64,000 nt of DNA from an uncultured Clostridia bacterium (GCA_934254825.1 CAKQMB010000009.1:1-64000), one strand, 5' to 3'. Counted from the stretch's first letter, positions 47,108-55,672 are shown. Translations and numbers: made by a program. Notes: generated from the sequence alone by a model not told the origin.

Positions 47108-48271
47108 TTACTTGTAAATTTGCCCGAATATTTCCGATAAAATCAAGGATTTTTCGGCTTTGACGACAGCCGCGACGCACCCCTCTTTTCCTACCTTGCA
47201 AACGGTTTTAAATTTATTTCCGAGATTGCGGATTGTTTTCTCGCTTTCGTCACACAAAGAAAACCAAAATACAAAATCGTCCGGCGAAACGATACCTTCC
47301 GCCGCATTTAAAAACTTCCCGTATAGCGGAGTTCCGGAAGCCCGCTGCTCCAAATTTCTTTTCACATTTCCGAATTTTTCCGCCGCAAAATAAAATTCTT
47401 CGTTCTTTTCGTCGTCGACGGTTTCGCTCAGTAAAGTACCCGCCGAACTTTCGTTGAAGGTGTTTTTAACCACAACGTTTATCCCTTTTCCTTTTAACAA
47501 ATTCAGAACTTCGGGGTGAAGCACGTTTACCGAAAAATCGCAGAGATTGCGCATTCGGGCAAAAGATAATTTTTTCAAAGGTCTGATTTTTCTTTTTAAA
47601 AACGCGTATTCTTTCGGCAACAAATCGGGCGGAAAAGGCAGAACGCCGTCCACGTCGGTATAGTTTTCGTAAACGTCGGCTTTTAATGCGGAAGCAAGAA
47701 GCGCGCCCGTTATATCGCCTCCGCCGCGCGGCATAAGTTTTACGTTTCCGTTTCTGTCCGAGCCGTAAAACCCGCCCGTGACGAAACCGCCCGTCTCGAC
47801 AAATTTTTCTTTTATAAGAAAAGAAGAAAAATCGATATCGAGCGCACCTTCGCCGCCGAAACGTATTATTTCCGCGCTGTCGACAAAAGGACGGACGGAA
47901 ACCGCGGAAAAAATTGCGGAATACAGGTATTCTCCTCTCGAAATTAAAAAATCAGGCGAAGAGGTCTTTTCTTCCTCGCGCCCGATTTTCATTAGTTCGT
48001 TATGTAAATCGAATTTTATTTTCAGCTCTCCGATAAGAGATGAAATTCTCTCTTCGATTTTTTTCAATGCCGACTCCCCGCTTTTCCCCGCGCATAATTG
48101 CGGGTAAGCGGCGATAAGTTCGTCGGTAATCTTTTTTTCGTTAGTCACCTTTCCGCCGGCGGAAACGGCAACGGCTTTTATCGCCCCGTCGCTCTCCGAG
48201 ATCTTAACGGCTCTGCGAACGGCGTCCGCGCAAGCCATGGAAGTTCCGCCGAATTTGGCAACTTTAATCAA
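47108..48271 (-). CDS. lysC: aspartate kinase with a shortened regulatory end
   Basis: Phosphorylates aspartate, first step to lysine, threonine and methionine. About 387 residues. The kinase domain starts at KVAKFGGTSMA and includes SRGEYLYSAI (substrate site) and GGGDITGALLASAL with ENYTDVDGV (ATP site). After about residue 290 only some 90 poorly conserved residues remain, so at most one ACT domain is present instead of two; feedback control may differ. The start is TTG at 48271, chosen because the kinase fold begins there, GGTGAT precedes it and it overlaps the preceding 36-codon gene (TTGA). A longer frame upstream has no ribosome-binding site. Confidence 0.85.
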   Translation of the reverse strand: MIKVAKFGGTSMACADAVRRAVKISESDGAIKAVAVSAGGKVTNEKKITDELIAAYPQLCAGKSGESALKKIEERISSLIGELKIKFDLHNELMKIGREEEKTSSPDFLISRGEYLYSAIFSAVSVRPFVDSAEIIRFGGEGALDIDFSSFLIKEKFVETGGFVTGGFYGSDRNGNVKLMPRGGGDITGALLASALKADVYENYTDVDGVLPFPPDLLPKEYAFLKRKIRPLKKLSFARMRNLCDFSVNVLHPEVLNLLKGKGINVVVKNTFNESSAGTLLSETVDDEKNEEFYFAAEKFGNVKRNLEQRASGTPLYGKFLNAAEGIVSPDDFVFWFSLCDESEKTIRNLGNKFKTVCKVGKEGCVAAVVKAEKSLILSEIFGQIYK

Positions 48272-48378
48272 TAGTTCATCACCAGAAAAACGAATACGGC
48301 GAGTACGGCGGCAAGCGCAGCCGAAATTATCGCTCTGCAAACTTTGGTGGACGTTTTGTCTTTATGTTCTCCGTTCAT
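48268..48378 (-). CDS. 36-residue single-helix membrane peptide
   Basis: A short gene with GAGAGG 5 nt before its ATG. The product begins MNGEHKDKTSTK, then a hydrophobic stretch (about 14-34, rich in A, V, I, L, F) and ends VMNY. The stop TGA overlaps the TTG start of lysC, which looks like translational coupling. It lies 23 nt after cdaA. No family recognised; it could be a real small protein or a leader that governs lysC translation. Confidence 0.65.
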   Translation of the reverse strand: MNGEHKDKTSTKVCRAIISAALAAVLAVFVFLVMNY

Positions 48379-48401
48379 AATAACCTCTCTTTATCGTTTT
48401 A

Positions 48402-49220
48402 TCAATCTTTTTCGTCAAGAAGTTCCTGCCAGTAATACTCTTTGAGCATCTGACGAAGCATTTCCGAATCGACGTAACGTTTGATCTTTCCGCCTTGCGC
48501 GATAGAAATAATACCAGTTTCTTCCGAAACTATAAGAGCCGTTACGCTGATCGTTTCGGTTATGCCGATACCCGCTCTGTGACGGGTTCCGAGTTCTTTC
48601 GGAAGATTTACTTCCTGCGATAAGGGAAGGAAGCAACCCGCGGCGTGAACTTTTGAACCGTTTATAACCATAGCTCCGTCGTGAAGGGGCGTTTTGGGGA
48701 AGAATATGCTTTCGATGAGCGCGGCGGAAATTTCGGAATCGATGATAACGCCGCTGTCTATAATGGTTTTGGGCATATTTCCGTTAGCGAGGATTATTAT
48801 CGCGCCTACGTCGTTTTTAGACATATTCTGAACGGCTTTGACGATTTCGTCGATATAATGATTGACGTTCTGCGCAGCCGCGCTGTTTTTGACGACGTGT
48901 TTCGTTTCGCCTGCTTTTTTAATGCCGAAATCCCATATATCCCTTTTGATTTCCGTGGCGAAAAGCACGAAAACTATCACGATGAAAGGCGATAAGATGC
49001 CGAGATATGTGAACGGTTGCTTTTCCTTGTCGTAAAGAATAAACAGCACGCCCGTTAAGGCAACATATATAAACATAACCGCGATCATCCATTTTGCGTT
49101 GTTCCTCTGCAAAAGGTTTATGAGATAGAAAAACAACGCGAAAAGAAGAATTATCGTAAGCGTGGTCGAAGCGACGTCGGCAGTGAAAATGCCCGCCACT
49201 TTTTCAAGTATTTCTTTCAT
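48402..49220 (-). CDS. cdaA: diadenylate cyclase CdaA
   Basis: Makes the second messenger c-di-AMP from two ATP, at the membrane. 272 residues: three N-terminal membrane helices (about 18-36, 43-62, 72-90), a short coiled linker, and the DAC domain with the catalytic DGA (D181) and RHR (213-215) motifs. In most Firmicutes cdaA is followed by cdaR and glmM; here it is followed by the 36-codon gene and lysC, and no cdaR is in the window. ATG after AGGAGA. The gene before it is holA, 69 nt away. Confidence 0.95.
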   Translation of the reverse strand: MKEILEKVAGIFTADVASTTLTIILLFALFFYLINLLQRNNAKWMIAVMFIYVALTGVLFILYDKEKQPFTYLGILSPFIVIVFVLFATEIKRDIWDFGIKKAGETKHVVKNSAAAQNVNHYIDEIVKAVQNMSKNDVGAIIILANGNMPKTIIDSGVIIDSEISAALIESIFFPKTPLHDGAMVINGSKVHAAGCFLPLSQEVNLPKELGTRHRAGIGITETISVTALIVSEETGIISIAQGGKIKRYVDSEMLRQMLKEYYWQELLDEKD

Positions 49221-49289
49221 ATTCTCTCCTATAATGTATTACAAAGCCGTCGGCTTTTATGCTTTTTCTTCCGATTTTATCGCCTGCGG

Positions 49290-50252
49290 TTACCCCACAA
49301 GTATATTTAAAATCCCGTTCCACATTGCCGACTGAGCTTCGATCTTTCCCTGTTTGAAAAGCGAGTCCTCTTCCGAAAGTTTATCCACGACGGCTTTAAG
49401 TCGTTTCGGCGAAAACCTTCGGGCTTGCTCCCGCGCCTTTTTTACGGCGTATTCCTTTATGCCGAGGTGCGCGGCAAGCGCGCCGTCGCTCTCCGAAGAC
49501 AAAGCCGCGAACAAAAGTTTTCTGAAATGATAGTAAAGCGAAACGAAAAGTTTCTGCCCGTCTCCCGAAGAATCGAGCATTTCGATAAACGTTTCGTAAG
49601 CTTTGTCGTATCTTCTCGAAGCGATGAAATCGACAACTTCGTAAAGCTTATACTCCGTTTCTTTTACGCAAAGCGCGTCGACGACTTCTTCGCTTATCTC
49701 TCCCCCGCCGGAATATGCGATGAGTTTTTCCGTTTCGCCGTTGATCCTCGTCATGTCTCCGTCGCAAAAATCTATGAGTTTCGACGTTGCGAGAGAGGAG
49801 ATCGTGCAACCCTCCGAGCGGACTTTGTTGTTTATCCAACCCGAAATAAGAAGGTTATCGCCCTTAGAACAATCTACGAAAGTGACGTTTTTCTGCTTCG
49901 CGAGAGACTCCGACGGATTTGAATTACAGATAACGAAAACCGTCGTTTCGCAAGGATCTTCGAAGTATCCCGAAAGAGCCTTTATGTCTGCGGCAAGCGG
50001 ATAATATTCCTTGACCGCAACCACTCTTTTCTCGCTCATGAACGGATAGCTGACAAGCGCGGAAATAAGCTTGTCGGGATTACCTTTCACTTCCTGCCCG
50101 TCGAATACGGTAAGATTTAAATCGGGTTCTGAAAGGCATTTGTCGCATATAAGTTTCAATGCGTAAGACACGAAAAACGCGTCCTCTCCGCCGACGAGAT
50201 AAATCCTTTCGACGTTTAAAGAAAGGCTTCTTTTCAGTTCCTTGAATTTCAT
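49290..50252 (-). CDS. holA: DNA polymerase III delta subunit
   Basis: Opens the sliding clamp during clamp loading. About 320 residues: N-terminal AAA+-like domain without a P-loop (YLVGGEDAFFVSYAL), the middle lid, and the C-terminal helical collar (ending QSAMWNGILNILVG). The frame is open 13 codons further upstream; ATG at 50252 gives the normal family start MKFKELKR, though the ribosome-binding site is weak. comEC-holA is the usual order in Firmicutes. Confidence 0.9.
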   Translation of the reverse strand: MKFKELKRSLSLNVERIYLVGGEDAFFVSYALKLICDKCLSEPDLNLTVFDGQEVKGNPDKLISALVSYPFMSEKRVVAVKEYYPLAADIKALSGYFEDPCETTVFVICNSNPSESLAKQKNVTFVDCSKGDNLLISGWINNKVRSEGCTISSLATSKLIDFCDGDMTRINGETEKLIAYSGGGEISEEVVDALCVKETEYKLYEVVDFIASRRYDKAYETFIEMLDSSGDGQKLFVSLYYHFRKLLFAALSSESDGALAAHLGIKEYAVKKAREQARRFSPKRLKAVVDKLSEEDSLFKQGKIEAQSAMWNGILNILVG

Positions 50253-50354
50253 AATCAATATATTACCATTTTTATTTTCAAAAATCAACAATTTAAAAGC
50301 CGTTTACGCAATTTTGAGCCGCGGTTTGTTTTTACGTTCCTTTCCGGGGCGATT

Positions 50355-51893
50355 TCAAAGCGAAGCGAGAGCGGCTACGATAACCGAAACGACCGCGAAA
50401 ACCGCCGAGCAGATTTTACACTTTCTTCCGCTGTTTATAAAATCCGAAGAAATAAGCAACGCGACGAAATACACCGTCGAAAACAGCGCGGGAAACACGG
50501 TTATGCAAAGCGGAAAATTCGCAAATACATTGCATAATCCCGACATAAGCTTTATAAGATTACTCGGTATAAAGAAGGCTATAAGTCGATTAACGGGCAA
50601 AACCGCACAAACGATCAGCCCTGCCCAAAGAAAATAAAACGTTACGCTCACGAGCGGAAGAACAACGATGTTCGTCACGAACGAGACGAGCGGGAAATAC
50701 CCGAAATATGTAACCGAAAGTGGCGCGGAAACGGAATTCGCCGCGAAAAGGACGCTTAAAGCGTCTTTGGTTTTCCGCGGTGCAAATCCGAAGATTTCTT
50801 TTATCGGAGCGGCGAGAACCATTATCGCGAAACTGACCGCAAACGAAAGTACGAGACCCGCCGAAAACAAATCGAACGGATCTGCCGCAAGAACGATAAA
50901 AAGAGCTATCGCTATCGAATTTATCCTGTCTTTCTTCTCCCCGACGGAAGCCGTTATCGCCGCAACCGAACACATGACCGCGGCTCTGACGGACGATGCC
51001 GACATTCCGCAAAGATACGCGTAAAAGAAGAGCGCGACGGAAATTATCAGGCTCTTGATTATCTTTTTGATCGGAATAAACCGAAAGATAAGAGAAAGCG
51101 CGGCGAAAACAAGCCCGACGTGCATACCCGAAACGGCGAATATATGCGCAACGCCGCTCATTCTGTAAGCTTCGATCTTCTCGCCCAATTTGTCGGTGTC
51201 GCCTCTGATAAGCGACCTCGCCACGGCAAATTCTTCTTCGCCCGTTCCGTCAGACAAAATCTCGTCGGTAAACTTTGCGAAACGCGAGCAAAGGCTTTCG
51301 CTTCTTCCCGTCACCTCGCAAAACGTCGCGCCGGAAGCTGTCATCGTTTCGCCGTTAAAGACGTTCGCGGATAACCCCTCGCCAAAATATTCGTCGCAAG
51401 GAGAAGCCGTGCAGATTACGTTTACGAGATCGTACTTCTCAACTCTCTTCGGAAAATACTTTATGTACAACTTACCGCCTTTCCGCCCGTTGTAAACGCA
51501 ATTTTTCAATGTTACATAACGCGCGTTCCCGCCGTATTCCCCGACGTATTCCACTTCGCCGGAAACATAATAATCCCCGCTTTCGAACCTTCCGTTTTCA
51601 AACGAATTAAGCGAAATATTCGCGGAGATAAGACCGAGCGTACAGAAAATCAGGCAGAAAGCCGACGTGATAAGGTAAGTTTTGAAACGGCTTTTAATAC
51701 AGAACGGCAATGCGATGATCGTTACGGCTAAAACCGCAACGATTGCAAGAGCCGACGCTTTTATTTTGTCCGCTCCGAATTTACCGAAGAAAAATATACC
51801 CGCGGCAAAAGAAAGCGCGCAGAATAAAATCGGTCTGAAATTTATCGGTTTTCTTAAAAATCGTAAGAAATTCCCTCTTCGGCTATCTTCCAT
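50355..51893 (-). CDS. comEC: ComEC/Rec2 competence channel, membrane domains only
   Basis: DNA-uptake channel protein. 512 residues: an N-terminal DUF4131-like domain (two helices then an OB-like soluble part to about 180), followed by the multi-helix competence domain with YRMSGVAHIFAVSGMHVGLVFA (about 240-261), its best motif. The C-terminal metallo-beta-lactamase domain present in long ComEC proteins is absent. A separate MBL-fold gene directly upstream overlaps it by 40 nt. No pilus or comEA genes are in the window. Start ATG after GGAAG; other starts downstream are possible. Confidence 0.88.
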   Translation of the reverse strand: MEDSRRGNFLRFLRKPINFRPILFCALSFAAGIFFFGKFGADKIKASALAIVAVLAVTIIALPFCIKSRFKTYLITSAFCLIFCTLGLISANISLNSFENGRFESGDYYVSGEVEYVGEYGGNARYVTLKNCVYNGRKGGKLYIKYFPKRVEKYDLVNVICTASPCDEYFGEGLSANVFNGETMTASGATFCEVTGRSESLCSRFAKFTDEILSDGTGEEEFAVARSLIRGDTDKLGEKIEAYRMSGVAHIFAVSGMHVGLVFAALSLIFRFIPIKKIIKSLIISVALFFYAYLCGMSASSVRAAVMCSVAAITASVGEKKDRINSIAIALFIVLAADPFDLFSAGLVLSFAVSFAIMVLAAPIKEIFGFAPRKTKDALSVLFAANSVSAPLSVTYFGYFPLVSFVTNIVVLPLVSVTFYFLWAGLIVCAVLPVNRLIAFFIPSNLIKLMSGLCNVFANFPLCITVFPALFSTVYFVALLISSDFINSGRKCKICSAVFAVVSVIVAALASL

Positions 51894-52576
51894 CTTTCGT
51901 CGCTTCCCGCGCTTTTAAAAATTTCAGCCTCGCTATATAAGGGGTTGATGTGCGAAATAATTGTTTTTACGTTTGATTTTTTGCCGTACTCTACGCATTT
52001 TTCAACGCTCAGATGCGGCGAATTTTCATTTCTGTCGCGTTCTAAAAGTCCGCCGTCCGCCAAAACGAGATCGGAATCGGAAAAAATCCTCCCGACCGAC
52101 GGGCAGTCGTTTGTATCGCCCGTGTACGCAAAAGTCTTTTCGCCGTCCGAAATTTTAACGCCGTAACAAAGTTCGGGGTGTTTCATCGGATAAAAGGAAA
52201 ATTTAAGACCCAAATCCGAAAACTCCTCTTCTTCCGCAAAACGAACGTCGAAATACTTAAAAGCGCAAATCCCCTTGCAAAGCGGGCTTTCGGATTTCGG
52301 ACAAAAGAGCTTTATTTTTTTGTCAGACAGCCCTCTGTTTTCGAGCTGTTGAAGATAATACGCGAATATCGGAGCGTCCGACGCGTGATCGAAATGAAAA
52401 TGAGTGATAACTATCGCGTCCGCGCTTTCGGGCGCGAGTATTTTTTCGAGTCTCGAAAACACCCCTGCGCCTAAATCGAGAACTATTTTCTTATCTCCCG
52501 CTTCGAGAAGATACCCGCTCGTTGCTCCGCCCGGTTTCGGGAACGGTCCGTATTTTCCGAGTACCGTAAGTTTCAT
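51854..52576 (-). CDS. MBL-fold metallo-hydrolase (YhfI/RNase Z-like)
   Basis: 240 residues of metallo-beta-lactamase fold: the N-terminal strand pattern, metal motif THFHFDHASD (HxHxDH), a His in KHPELCYG, D in YTGDTNDCP and the final His in ISHINPLY. It resembles the small YhfI-like group. In long ComEC proteins an MBL domain is fused at the C-terminus; here this gene overlaps comEC at its 5' side. Whether it replaces that domain is open, since the YhfI group is not the same as the ComEC type. A hairpin GCCGCC...GGCGGC lies just before its GAGG. Confidence 0.85.
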   Translation of the reverse strand: MKLTVLGKYGPFPKPGGATSGYLLEAGDKKIVLDLGAGVFSRLEKILAPESADAIVITHFHFDHASDAPIFAYYLQQLENRGLSDKKIKLFCPKSESPLCKGICAFKYFDVRFAEEEEFSDLGLKFSFYPMKHPELCYGVKISDGEKTFAYTGDTNDCPSVGRIFSDSDLVLADGGLLERDRNENSPHLSVEKCVEYGKKSNVKTIISHINPLYSEAEIFKSAGSDERWKIAEEGISYDF

Positions 52577-52640
52577 ATCAGCCTCTTCGCCGCCTGCATA
52601 TCGGGGCGGCTTAAAAAATTTTTATTTCGTCTTAAATCGT

Positions 52641-52670
52641 TTGCATAAACGCGAATTTTTCTGATATAAT
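52641..52670 (+). promoter_or_regulatory. sigma-A promoter of the 6S RNA candidate
   Basis: Plus strand: -35 TTGCAT at 52641-52646, 18-nt spacer ending in TGA, -10 TATAAT at 52665-52670. It drives the plus-strand RNA and no reading frame. Confidence 0.75.
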
Positions 52671-52676
52671 ATAGTA

Positions 52677-52859
52677 GTAAAAAAATTCTGCGGCGTTCGA
52701 AACGGAAGTTAATTAGATCCACAAATCAAATAAGGGAGTCCGTTCGTCCGACGATAATACGTTAAGCCCGCGGTCGCGGTTATTCGGACCTATATTGACG
52801 GGAAAACGAATTTATCCGGCAGGACACCCACCTGTTTTTCGGAAACGGGTTGATTTTTC
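52677..52859 (+). ncRNA. ssrS: 6S RNA candidate (RNA polymerase regulator)
   Basis: A gene-free stretch with a promoter and a terminator hairpin (52830-52850, ACCTGTTT/AAACGGGT, then TTGATTTTTC), so an RNA of about 180 nt. It folds as one long rod: closing stem TTCTGC/GCAGGA, a second short stem GTTCG/CGAAT, a large internal bubble on both sides, and an apical stem GTCCG...CGGAC with ATAA/TTAT. That rod with a central bubble is the shape of 6S RNA, which mimics an open promoter and binds SigA polymerase. The 3' piece GGACACCCACCT resembles Firmicute 6S ends as I recall them. The length fits 6S and not SRP, tmRNA or RNase P RNA. On the opposite strand there is no gene from 52577 to 52939. Confidence 0.65.
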
Positions 52860-52939
52860 TTCGCGTACGGCGCAGGCAGAAAACAGACCTTATTGCGATT
52901 TCGCCATTATCGACTTATCGGAAATTATCCGATTTTCGG

Positions 52940-54289
52940 TTACATAAGCGAAATCGCTTTTTTCAATTCGTAATCTATGCCGCTTTCGTATGTCGGCTCG
53001 TAAATTCTGTCCGCATAAATGCCGAGCGCGCTTTTGCAAACGCCCACGCCGTGAATAGACAAATCGGACACAGGCCAATAAATTTTCGCGGTGGTAAGTT
53101 TAATCGCGTCGCCGCCGAGCGGATTTACATAAGTGGTCTGCATTATGCCTTTGCCGTAAGACCTGTAAACGATTTCTTCGGGAGAAGCGTTTTCTACGCT
53201 TTTCGAACCTGCGCTCGCCGAAAGAACCACGCTTACCTTTCCGTTTGTATCGTAATCGAGCATCGCGCCGATTAAAGCTTCCGAAGCGGAAGCCGTACCC
53301 GTGTTTACGAGTATGACGATTTTTTCGAAACCGTAGTCCGAATAATCGACGGACGACGAGTAGAATTTGCTTTCCGACTCGTCCTTATACACGGCTTTCG
53401 ATACGAGTTTTTCCGATCCGTGTTCGCAATCTATGAAATGCGCGGCTATATTTTCGAGAATATCCATATATCCCCCGCCGTTATTTCTCAGATCGAGAAT
53501 AAGTTTGCTCTTTTTGTTATCTTTAAATTTTTGCAAAGCGACTTTCATCTGCCAGGACGACGAATTGACTTTCGAGTCGCCGCCTCTGCCGTTAAATCCC
53601 GTATATTTTATATATGCGGTGTCCGCCGCGAGCGCGGAATTGCCTTCTTTATACAATTTCAGGGACAAATCGCCGCCGTTGTCGTCCGAAAAACGGTAAT
53701 CGCCGCTGTTGTCGTTATAAAAAACGTAGGCTTCCTGATAATCTCTGAAAGATAGCTCGCAGATTTTTTCGTTTCCGCCGCTCGAAAGGCGAAGCGAAAA
53801 CAACTCCTCGTCCGATATCGTATCGAATAACGCGGCAAGCTGTTCATAGTCTTTTATATCGGCGAAATTCTCTTCACCGGACTTTTTCAAGCCCGTCATA
53901 ACGTCGCCCTCGGCAATCCCCGCTTTTTCCGCGGGCGAATTCCCCTTTACCGAGCTTATCGCAAGCGTATCTTTGTTATACGAAATGCCTATCCCTTTAC
54001 GTCTGCCCGCCGCGCTTTTTACGACGGCTTCGTATTCCTCTTTGGTCATATACTCCGAATATCTGTCGATTATGCTGTTACCCATAACCGAAACGAAATC
54101 GTCGGACTCTTCGAGATAGTACTTTTTGTATTTCTCGACGATAAACCTGAGCGACGCCATTTCGGGGTTTGTCACGTCGCGTAAAAAATACCCGGCAAAA
54201 AACGAAACCGCCGTAACGGCGGCTAAAACTATTGCCGATAAAATTATTCTCGTCGTTTTTGCCTGCGAGTCGGTTTTGTTTTTCTGCAT
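52940..54289 (-). CDS. C-terminal processing protease (S41 family)
   Basis: About 449 residues: a short cytosolic start, one membrane helix (about 14-36), so the rest is outside; a small N-terminal helical part; a PDZ domain (about 95-180) with NSPAEKAGIAEGD; and the S41 catalytic domain. Serine S334 in GTASASE and the lysine/glutamine pair K380/Q384 in YGKGIMQ form the usual dyad plus Q. The distance between S and K is larger than in CtpB, so there is an insert. Relatives act in sporulation (CtpB) or envelope protein turnover. ATG at 54289 after GGAGAG; the longer frame is the edge of an inverted-repeat element. Confidence 0.88.
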   Translation of the reverse strand: MQKNKTDSQAKTTRIILSAIVLAAVTAVSFFAGYFLRDVTNPEMASLRFIVEKYKKYYLEESDDFVSVMGNSIIDRYSEYMTKEEYEAVVKSAAGRRKGIGISYNKDTLAISSVKGNSPAEKAGIAEGDVMTGLKKSGEENFADIKDYEQLAALFDTISDEELFSLRLSSGGNEKICELSFRDYQEAYVFYNDNSGDYRFSDDNGGDLSLKLYKEGNSALAADTAYIKYTGFNGRGGDSKVNSSSWQMKVALQKFKDNKKSKLILDLRNNGGGYMDILENIAAHFIDCEHGSEKLVSKAVYKDESESKFYSSSVDYSDYGFEKIVILVNTGTASASEALIGAMLDYDTNGKVSVVLSASAGSKSVENASPEEIVYRSYGKGIMQTTYVNPLGGDAIKLTTAKIYWPVSDLSIHGVGVCKSALGIYADRIYEPTYESGIDYELKKAISLM

Positions 54290-54342
54290 TTTTCTCTCCT
54301 CTCCGATCGGGTTATACCGACCGATCGGCATATATTTGTCGT

Positions 54343-54371
54343 TAGCCGAGCGAGATTTGAACCACATTAAG
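54343..54371 (-). repeat. left end of a tRNA-3'-end-like inverted repeat element
   Basis: 29 bp whose minus strand reads ...GGTTCAAATC...GCTCGGCTA, like the T-arm and 3' acceptor strand of a tRNA. It is 26/29 identical, in inverted orientation, to 54594-54622. No 5' half of a tRNA is found next to it. Confidence 0.8.
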
Positions 54372-54600
54372 TTTTAACGGCGCAAAATTTGCAAAATCTG
54401 CGTTAAACTCACTTATAATACAGCAAGTATGATTGCGTTCGTTTGCCTTGATTTTTCTAAATTTATCGCCGTTAAAATGCAAAGCACCTTAAAGTCGTAT
54501 TTTTTAGGCGGTTTTGGTGAAGGTTTGTGCAGACGTACTGTACGTACTTCAAGCAAAGATTTGCCAAAACAGGCAAAAAAGACGGCTTTAAGGCTTGATG
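54369..54600. repeat. interior of the inverted repeat element: nested palindromes
   Basis: Between the two ends lie TTTTAACGGCG and CGCCGTTAAAA (about 54371-54477) and then a long imperfect hairpin from CCTTAAAG near 54487 to CTTTAAGG near 54594, with paired inner arms TTTTGG...CCAAAA. A centre of GTACTGTAC-like repeats (about 54533-54546) caps it. The whole 54290-54619 gap has no gene. It also shares TATGATTGCGTTCG (54428-54441) with the palindrome before dnaG. Confidence 0.7.
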
Positions 54601-54622
54601 GGGTTCAAATCCCGCTCGGCTA
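54594..54622 (+). repeat. right end of the tRNA-3'-end-like inverted repeat element
   Basis: Inverted partner of 54343-54371. Plus strand: GGGGTTCAAATCCCGCTCGGCTA, with a B-box-like GTTCAAATC. Its last three bases (CTA) are the TAG stop of the PucR-type gene, so the element ends exactly at that gene. Confidence 0.8.
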
Positions 54623-55672
54623 TCCGATAAGCTTATAAAGAATTATCATAAGGCGGAACGTCATCGCGTCTTGAAACTTACGGATATCGAGTCCCGTGGC
54701 TTTTTCGATTTTATCGAGCCTGTACATAAGCGTGTTTCTGTGCATGAAAAGATTTCTCGACGCTTCCGAAACGTTAAGATTGGCTTTTAAAAATTCCGTT
54801 GCCGTTTCGAGCATCTCGGGATCGGCGAAAACGCTTTTCGTGTCCGGCTCGGAAAGAACGTCGAGAAACTCTTCGAGTTTGTATTTCGGCAAATCTTCGA
54901 GCATCTTTACGAAAACGTATTCCTTATACGTCGCCACGACCGTTTTCATCTCGAAAAGCGCGCTCATTCTTACCGCGATCGTTGCCTGTTTATACGAAAC
55001 CGCGCTGTCCGAAAAGGAACGCATCGTGCCGCCGACGCCGATTTTCACTTTTATGCCGAGTTCTTCCTCTATCGACTGCGCCATAAGATACGCGTAATCG
55101 GTCAGGGACTGAAATTCGTTTTCCTGCAAAGCTCCGTCGCTGAATCTCACATACGCGCAGGAAATTTCGTCCGTTGCGACGACGATATCGAGCGCGCTCG
55201 ATTTGAAATTTTCCAAAAAGTCGATGAGATCGGGCGAAACTCCGTCCTGAACGTTTAACACGCACACCGAACACGGCAGATCGGGAACGCCGAATTTACG
55301 CATGTATTTTTGAGCCTGCAAGGAATTGCATTCGCCCAAAAGCACGTTTTTGAGCGTGTCCTTTTTGCTTACGGGGACTTCTTTTCCGCCGATGTTTTCA
55401 AGCATTACCGAAATTATCCCCGCAACTCTTTCTCCCTCGTGCGCGTTATCGTCGACATAACCGACATATTCGTCGGATCTGTGGCGAAATTTGAAGTATG
55501 TTTTGCCTTTTTCGGGTTCGGTTCTGACTCCGTCGACCTTTCCTTCGGCGCGTTCTATCATTTCGCCCGCAACGGGAGAATAACTGTCGTCTCCGTTTTC
55601 GAGATACACCCTTACGACGACGCCCGTCCTCTGTCTGACGGAATCTATAAGTCCTGTTATTTCGTTATCCAT
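54620..55672 (-). CDS. PucR/CdaR-type transcriptional regulator
   Basis: 350 residues: an N-terminal sensor half (about 1-120), a GGDEF-like degenerate middle (about 130-270, no GGDEF motif) and a C-terminal PucR-type helix-turn-helix with NVSEASRNLFMHRNTLMYRLDKIEKATGLDIRKF (about 297-330), a strong match. Such regulators control uptake or catabolic genes for sugar acids, purines and others; the ligand is unknown. ATG; no obvious Shine-Dalgarno beyond AGGAAT. It lies 46 nt after the RNase H gene and may share its transcript. Its stop codon is the edge of the inverted repeat element. Confidence 0.88.
   Translation of the reverse strand: MDNEITGLIDSVRQRTGVVVRVYLENGDDSYSPVAGEMIERAEGKVDGVRTEPEKGKTYFKFRHRSDEYVGYVDDNAHEGERVAGIISVMLENIGGKEVPVSKKDTLKNVLLGECNSLQAQKYMRKFGVPDLPCSVCVLNVQDGVSPDLIDFLENFKSSALDIVVATDEISCAYVRFSDGALQENEFQSLTDYAYLMAQSIEEELGIKVKIGVGGTMRSFSDSAVSYKQATIAVRMSALFEMKTVVATYKEYVFVKMLEDLPKYKLEEFLDVLSEPDTKSVFADPEMLETATEFLKANLNVSEASRNLFMHRNTLMYRLDKIEKATGLDIRKFQDAMTFRLMIILYKLIG

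Noticed and set aside
54538..54622. tRNA gene on the plus strand ending in GGGTTCAAATCCCGCTCGGCTA
   Set aside because: The T-stem has mismatches and there is no 5' acceptor strand, D-arm or anticodon arm at the right distance; only the 3' end resembles a tRNA.
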